DNA of 64,000 bases, taken from positions 5,637,494-5,701,493 of the forward strand of contig OZ024891.1 of the NCBI GenBank assembly GCA_964017195.1, read 5' to 3'. Below, one piece after another: positions 57,657 through 64,000 of the stretch; within the stretch, counting starts at the first letter, position 1, and every line of letters starts with the position of its first letter. The stretch is from Siderastrea radians. Taxonomy: Eukaryota > Cnidaria > Anthozoa > Scleractinia > Rhizangiidae. The notes beneath the pieces are model-generated. The model was not told the DNA's origin, made no database searches, and worked only from the letters and a program-made list of their open reading frames with translations. Made by a program: the position numbers and the translations under genes.

Positions 57657-60383
57657 TAGTAATGTCATGTTTCTTTCAGAAACATTTGAGACATGCTAAT
57701 CAAGAAATAACTTTTAACCGTTTGACAAAGCATCCGTCTGTTTAACAGAATCGGCTACATCCTTGGCTTCGGTAGCCATTGGTAAACAAACAGGAGAGTG
57801 ATTGTTTGTGACAGTTCCTGGAACTGCGAGCGTAATTTGACCGTCTTAACACATTTAGAAGTGACGGACTTGTCAGTTAGTAACACATGTGTGGATGTTC
57901 AGTTTATAGACCAGCCAGTATTTATACAACAATTCGTTAGATTCCTGTTTGAAAACTGGTTTTGTGGAGAACGTTTGAAACAATCGAGAAAATTTTTATG
58001 AAAAAGTGTCTATACTAGTCGGAGTTCGGTGACATATCAGACCCGCACTGATCCTTTTTCTAAGAACGATATGTAACTTCCGCTGTAAATATTACTAAAC
58101 ATAATTATCATAGTCACACATCATAAGTAAATTTCTAGTACTATTACACCTCGAAAATGACTAGAAACAGAAGTGTGTAGTTGCACTAGAAATAAGGCAA
58201 CTAAAAGGATTGTCAAGGACCATTCCCATGCAGTAAGGAAGATCATTAAGTTCCAAACACATGCTGTACTACACTACAGTTAGTGTTAATGAGCGATGCA
58301 AGAGAGCACTTATTCTGGGGCCAGTCACACTATAGGATTTTACCGATTTCATCCACAGACTCATCACTTAGAACCACCTCGAACAGCATAATAAACGGAA
58401 GCAGAGGAAAGTTCTGCTCAACAGCTCTCGTGCATTTGTCGATGCATGGTCACATTTTAGGATTCATGAACAGACCGAAAGGTTAAAACCACCCGTTTAC
58501 AGCATAATAAACAGCACCACAGGCAAGTGCCGTTCAATAGTTTTCATTTGAACAGCACCCTTAAGGATTTTGTCCACAGACTCAAAAGTGAGAACCACCT
58601 TGTACAACGTAATAAACAGCACCACAGGGAAGCACTACTCAAAAGTAGCAGTTTATTTGAGTGGTCCAACTTTAGGATTCATTCACAGACTCAGAACTTA
58701 GAAACGCCTTGTGCAACAAAACAATCAGTACCATGCACGGGAGAGTCAAAGTACTGCTTTATGACACCACATACGGATTTCGTCCACAGACCTGAAAGTA
58801 ATAGAACAACCTTGAATCCTTGCACACCACGGGCAAGTCCTGTTCATTTCATCTGACGCAAATTTCACTCTAGGATTCTGTGTGCAAACTGTTATCCCTG
58901 TTTAATTTCAAAAAAGGACGAAAGTGGGGAAAAAATGTCAAAACATTAGTAAAGTGTTTCTTTCAAATGCTCTATAATGTTGTTCTTTTCGTTTTGTTTG
59001 TTTGTTTTTTTGCCTCAACGGCTACAACAAGTTGAGGCAACAACAGTTGAGCCCAAGATCTTTACGTGTGTTCGACCCACAGCCTTTGGATATGAGAAAG
59101 CGCGCTCTGTTTGGCACCCTACTAATAGGCTATCACCCCCTGGACATGTGCAGCACGCTCTCCGATTTGCCCCCTCAGCTTCTAACAGGCTATTAACTCA
59201 CATCCTGTGAGCAAGAAAGTCGCATGAGAAAAAGTTGATGAAAAGGCTTCTTTTTGGGGGGGGGAGGGAACTAAAGAGAAAGAGTCCTGTAGAGAGTTAC
59301 ATTTTATACCCCATTTTAGGCAGGAAGTAAACAGAATGTAAAGAGAGAACAACACAAGCAAAATCAATTAATCGGCCAAATAGGAAAGGAACTGTCAAAC
59401 ACGTTTATAACAAATTAAGCGAAAACGTATACCCCATCTCGGTCTAAAAAGCCAAAATTGGCACCATTCACAGACCTGGAAGGTAAAAAAAGGCAAGTCA
59501 ATCCGGCGGCACATATCTTTAGAGCGTACATCGGGTGGGACCCCCCCCCCCCCCTTCCACTTGCGGGGCTCATCACGGTATCATGGCTCAGGGTTGCAGA
59601 TACTTTTGCCTGCATGAGCCTAAATTTCGGTTAAGGTCAATAAAACTCTTCAATTCAGTTCGAGCTAAATATTTCGTCACCTTTAGGTTTAAATGAGCTT
59701 TTGAAACCATTTTCCACAAGAGACATGAAACCCTGGGTATCTTTCGAGCCTTAAATCTCTTAGTTTGTGATCTTGAACTGACTAAGCTGTCAGAGTCAAG
59801 TATGTCAAGCGAAATTGTTGTTTATTATTGAAAGAGACCTTACGATGACTACACTGAATGAATTGAAAACGCAGGGAAAAGTTATGTTAAAAAAACAGGA
59901 GCGAGACAATTATGCAACCTAAGCCCCTGTAAAAAAACAAGGAAAAAAAAAAAAAAAACAGGCACGCGCTCGCATCTTTCTATCAAAACCAGTGGTTGTC
60001 TCGCGTGAGAATCTCGCGCAGAATGCAAGTAGCGCAGTTCGCGCGCGGTAGCCAGATCTCAAAAAATCCTGCCAGACATCCTGTTTGAATTACACTTTTT
60101 GGAAGAAGCTGTATTACGAAAATTTCTACTAACTCGGCGTGGAATTTGCCAGCAAAACTAGCTGAGCCGCGAATCGAAGTTTCCTTTTCTGCCAGTTCTC
60201 ATCTGCTACTCACGGGTTCAGGGCTGCTTGCAAGAACTTTGGGTCTTCGGCGTTTTAACCCAGTTAATTTGTTTGACTTGAGAGATCAGCCATTCAGAGT
60301 TGATTCTTTCCCTCAACTGCACGTGGTTTGACGGGATTCGAAAGCGTTCAGCAGTGAGTTGTACAGCCGTTGTAGTGTGAAGG
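57657..60383. other. Copy B equivalent of 14532-19073
   Basis: No gene is supported. It includes the ~105-bp degenerate repeats (58320-58830) and lacks the 2.2-kb transposon of copy A. The final ~430 bp, directly upstream of the first-exon ATG, remain similar to copy A and may hold the second mucin promoter. Confidence 0.5.
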
Positions 60384-60453
60384 ATGGGCACATTCCGAAT
60401 GTATTATTTATCGGGCTTCCAAATTATTGGTCTTCTTCTCATTATCAACAAAG
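60384..60453 (+). CDS. First exon (signal peptide) of a second mucin gene, partial
   Basis: This is identical in sequence to 19074-19143: MGTFRMYYLSGFQIIGLLLI then INK and a phase-1 donor (aaag|gtaagg). Intact ATG, hydrophobic core and donor suggest that the paralogous mucin still has a working first exon. Its giant exon would lie outside the window, at about position 64610 if spacing is kept. Confidence 0.7.
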
Positions 60454-61487
60454 GTAAGGAGAACATTAAAACTTTAAATATAATGATTTCCTCCTAACGT
60501 CGTGTATTGTCAGTTTACAGCGAAGGGCTGAGTTCGTGAAAGAAATCCTTACTGCATGTAAGCTTTCGTGCGTTCATGTCATGTAAAGCTTACAAGGCGG
60601 TTCAAAGTTTCGATTCTGACATGTCTAGACTAACATGTCTAAGTAAAAGGTATCAAGCAGTACTTTCCTGTGATTTTATTTTGAAAATTTTTAGATTTTT
60701 TTTCGTATTTCTCAGACACAATAAAACAGTTTAGAGGTAGACTTTAACCCTAATCAATCCTTAATTGCGTTATATGATTACTATACAAGCTGTTATCACA
60801 GTTTGAAAATCAGTTTGAAAACAAAAATCTGCTCGTCGATTATATTTCTGATCTTTTTGGAGAACAAATTGATTTTTAATTGTAATGTAAAAAGTTTTAT
60901 GGATCCTCTTGTTGATCGACTTGTCGGGGAATTTGGATAGCCTGAAAATTATGCCCACGGGAAAAATACAACAATAGAGAAATATCCCTCTAGAAATTTC
61001 GCTAATCCGCAAGGAAAAACTAATCTTGGCGGAATTGTTCTTAAAAAACATGACCGGGATTTTTCCGGTTCCATTTTGATTTGTCCAGAGTTTCAAACTA
61101 ACGTCCGGAAAATATTATATAATATGAACGAGTGAGTAAACTTCAAGGATTCAGACAGTTTGTCCCCATCTTGGGCCTAACACGAAGAATCAAAATTCTA
61201 AGATCAAGACGCCGGGAGTCGAACCCGTGACTTTCACAATACACTAGTCAGATGTTCTAACCGTGACTTAGCAAGAGAGTTTATGCGAGTTACTAGCCGA
61301 AATATCCTTGACCTATCTCGCAGGCTTAGACACTTTCTTTATAGCCCTATGTTCGCGACAAACTGAACAAACGCGACAAACTGAGCTACCAAGCAGTCCA
61401 AGCTAAACCTTTCTCTTTGTCCTCAACATAAAATATAAACGAGGTAGAATTTTCAGATTTTATTTTTGAAAGTAACGGAACATGTAC
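60454..61487. other. Copy B equivalent of 19144-20145
   Basis: Non-coding intron DNA with a minus-strand tRNA-like SINE remnant at about 61205-61280 (gggagtcgaacccgtgactt). Confidence 0.5.
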
Positions 61488-61571
61488 TACCCTGCGAGCA
61501 GAGGCCCTTCGATCTTCCTAGATAAGTCGGGACTTATCTAGGAAGATCGAAGGGCCTCTGCTCGCAGGGTA
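61488..61571. mobile_element. 84-bp perfect foldback element with 9-bp TSD
   Basis: Two 41-bp arms (left end taccctgcgagcagaggccc) are exact reverse complements with a 2-bp centre. The word aacatgtac is duplicated at 61479-61487 and 61572-61580; copy A has it once, near 20140. Same TSD length as the 53961-54140 element. Confidence 0.95.
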
Positions 61572-62290
61572 AACATGTACGTGATCTGCTTAGTTATCGA
61601 TGCATCACTGATACATGGCTCAGTTATCGCCGACTTTTCCGCGTGCACAGACAGTGGGGCGATTTCTATACTTGGTTAAAAGCATGCCGACGTATTTGGT
61701 TCAGTATAAAAGTTTGTTTTTTTAAAAACCTTGCCAAGTGCTGTATACCTTTCGGTGGGACCGTAAATAAACTGCAAGACTCGGACAGCAAGAAGGCAAT
61801 TAGGACATGCACGGCATAGCCGATGGCAACAATTTTTTAGCGATGCACAAATTTAACACTTTAAAATTATTATGAAAGGAGCTTTTGCTGGTTTTTAAAA
61901 GCATTTTGACATAAACATCACTTTTACAATGGGACACTGCAAAAATAGCCGCCTGTAGATTCGGTCAATCGGATCCTACCTCACACAACAGAAACAGAGT
62001 AAATTTAGCAAGGAAGAATGAAAAGAAAATATACTCTAATGTGTGATTCTCTAACGGAAAATTCTGATATTCTATACCGTTTCCTCAAGGAATCTCGATG
62101 TTATTTATATATATACTATCATTCAGTCATCTTTACAAATATCAAAAGTATGCATATCCCTTTCTAAAGGAAATCAGGAACTTTTACACAATTTCCCATA
62201 GTTTTCTAGGGGTTACTACTAGGGCGACTAAAAATTTGTAACAACTCTTTAATTTTCTAGTCTGTATTTCTTCTTTTAACAGCAGCCTTC
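61572..62290. other. Copy B equivalent of 20146-20274 plus 24106-24715
   Basis: Non-coding. The empty site of the 3.8-kb foldback element lies near 61690-61710. Confidence 0.5.
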
Positions 62291-62786
62291 TAATGCGCCG
62301 ATCAATTCGAAACTTCAACATCCCCCCCCCCGGGCATACCGCGTGGACTGTGCATCGTGCCCGGGGAGGGGGTGATTTGAACGTTGCGTTGGAAGGGTGG
62401 GGAATTTGAACCGGATTTTTCTCTTGTTCTGACGTAATACGCCCGTGAGTTATTTTCGGTTCTTGCAGGGCTTGACGGATTTACAAGATAGAATTTCGCC
62501 TTTGCTAGTGAATAACTCTTCCAAAAGGGTCTTTAAAAGAAGTTTGAAGGTGTCATTACGGCATATCTCTCACTGAAAAGAGTGTTATATTAAGTGTTTG
62601 ATTGAAGACGAAGTTTGTCTTTGAGGAGAGGTAGTTCAGTACTAATTGGTGGGGCATTTGAACGGCTTTTTTGCCCCGCGGGGAGGAAATTTGAACAAGC
62701 TAATCTTCAAAAGTTCAAATGCCCGAGGGGTTGCCCGGGGGGTTGCCCGGGGGGGATGTTGAACTTTTGAATTGATCGGCGCATTA
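62291..62786. mobile_element. 496-bp TIR element with C/G-run subterminal ends
   Basis: taatgcgccgatcaattc at the left is mirrored at the right; the arms continue through 'ttcaacatcccccc' and 'gcccggg'. Copy A lacks it (site near 24715). A repeated 'atttgaac' word lies inside. Target duplication may be TA or TAA. No coding frame is supported. Confidence 0.8.
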
Positions 62787-64000
62787 ATCTAATAACGTGT
62801 AGTTTCAGCCCATTCATCTTTCATGCCGGGAAATTCAGAAAGGAGAAATGTAAACTCGTTGACCACGTCGTCAGCAACTGGACAATTCTTTCTAATCCGC
62901 TTTATTTTTTAGCGATCTATTGGAATTCCGGAATTCTTCCGTCGGTCTCGCAATACCTCGCGTTCCACCCGCGAAGCGCGCGGGGGTCTCTTGGGTGTTC
63001 GTGTAGCGCGTAGTTGTTGGCAGTTCAATTCCTAGAAACGCAACAGGAAAAACAATCAATTCTCAGAAACTATGATGACGAAGCTGCACTGTCCTTTATA
63101 CGGTGTTATGACGCAGTTTTCGCTGTAACACAGGTACTTTCGGGTCAAACTGGGTCAGGAATTGAATCATGCAGACACGACAACGGCAATGTGCAAATAT
63201 TTGAGCCTTTCAATTCCAGCAGTGTAATTTTTTTACAAATCTGTTTATGAACTAAGACGAACAGACATCAACGTTGGAAAGTACTACTCAACAGCTATCG
63301 CTTACATTTCACTGATCCGGATCATCAAACTTCAGAACAGCACTACAGTTAATAGAGGGCTAGAAATGAATGGGTTCAGATAAAAAATAAAGCTTTGTTG
63401 ATGATATCACTGATATCACTGAAGATTCTCAAAATTAAATCTTGCAATCGTACGTGTATCTATGGACGATCACGTTTAGATAACAGACGCGTGGAACATG
63501 CGAAGTATGCCTTGAGTTGCTTTCTTGATGCGATTTTCAGTCTATAGCTAAACAAAAAGGCCCTGTGTGGGTGGATAATTTGGATATTTTATCTTTCGGA
63601 TGGTTCATTTGCTGGGACACTGAGTGATTTAGTTTTGTCCGACTGTGTTTTTTTTGAACACTTTTAAGTTATATAGGAACTAGTCACAGGTTTGTTGTAG
63701 CACTTACAAGCGCACATTGCCTTATGAGGAAATTGAAGTGCCGCGGCGTTAATCTCTTTCTCCGGGAAAGAAAACTTTTGTCCAAAAAATATGGTCAATA
63801 AATTCAGCAACGATTACCAAAAAAGTACGAGTCATAAAAAAAATTTGAGCTCACGCCTGTTGGATATGAGCCGGGGTGGGGTACTCCCTTATATGGCCTA
63901 TACGGAGACGTGCCGCTGGAAATGGTATGGTTTTGGGCCTCTCTGTCCTAAACAGGGTAAACAGTTTTATGCGAGACTGTCCTAAACAGGGCTGAACTTT
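62787..64000. other. Copy B equivalent of 24720-26071, to the window end
   Basis: Non-coding. It ends in the 'gtcctaaacaggg' repeat that precedes the mucin giant exon in copy A. Confidence 0.5.

Larger units (their letters stand above)
42331..64000 (+). repeat. Segmental duplication, copy B (runs off the window end)
   Basis: Direct-orientation copy of about 4511-26071. It carries the 3' half of eIF3m as a pseudogene, both mucin first exons and the surrounding intron DNA. Insertions private to this copy are 42405-45005, 48176-51782, 53961-54140, 55258-57656, 61488-61571 and 62291-62786. It lacks the copy A insertions at 9151-10202, 12697-12857, 15299-17501 and 20275-24105. The last base of the window corresponds to about 26071 in copy A, roughly 610 bp before the mucin giant exon. 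Confidence 0.9.

Overview
The window looks like nuclear DNA from an anthozoan cnidarian, most likely a stony coral. It is AT-rich, intron-rich and full of tRNA-derived SINEs, a Penelope-like element, a LINE tail and many foldback and terminal-inverted-repeat (TIR) elements. It carries two recognisable host genes, both on the + strand. No bacterial-type operons or rRNA genes are visible.

Region 1 (515-11046) is a complete ten-exon gene for translation initiation factor eIF3 subunit M (377 aa). Its sixth exon runs into nine in-frame copies of a 117-bp unit, eight of which keep a usable 5' splice site in the same phase. Region 2 (13442 or 19074 to 37617) is a gene for a giant membrane mucin. It has a short signal-peptide exon, one 8.6-kb Ser/Thr-rich exon built from 84-bp (28-residue) repeats, two SEA-like domains, a transmembrane helix and a short tail. 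A second signal-like first exon at 13442-13523 has the same splice phase. Region 3 (37618-42330) is non-coding and holds transposon and LINE remnants.

Region 4 (about 42331-64000) is a second, direct-orientation copy of about 4511-26071. The whole arrangement reads as a tandem duplication with a unit of about 37.8 kb. In the second copy the eIF3m 3' half is a pseudogene, one mucin first exon is interrupted by a 180-bp foldback element, and the other (60384-60453) is intact. A second mucin giant exon is therefore predicted to begin about 0.6 kb beyond the window.

The two copies differ mainly by later mobile-element insertions. Each insertion can be read as an occupied or empty site against the other copy, which gives clean element boundaries and target-site duplications. 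These include 9-bp-TSD foldbacks, a 6-bp-TSD family and a 3.8-kb foldback with 42-bp-repeat arms. All coordinates and translations were read by eye; no alignment, domain search or splice predictor was run.
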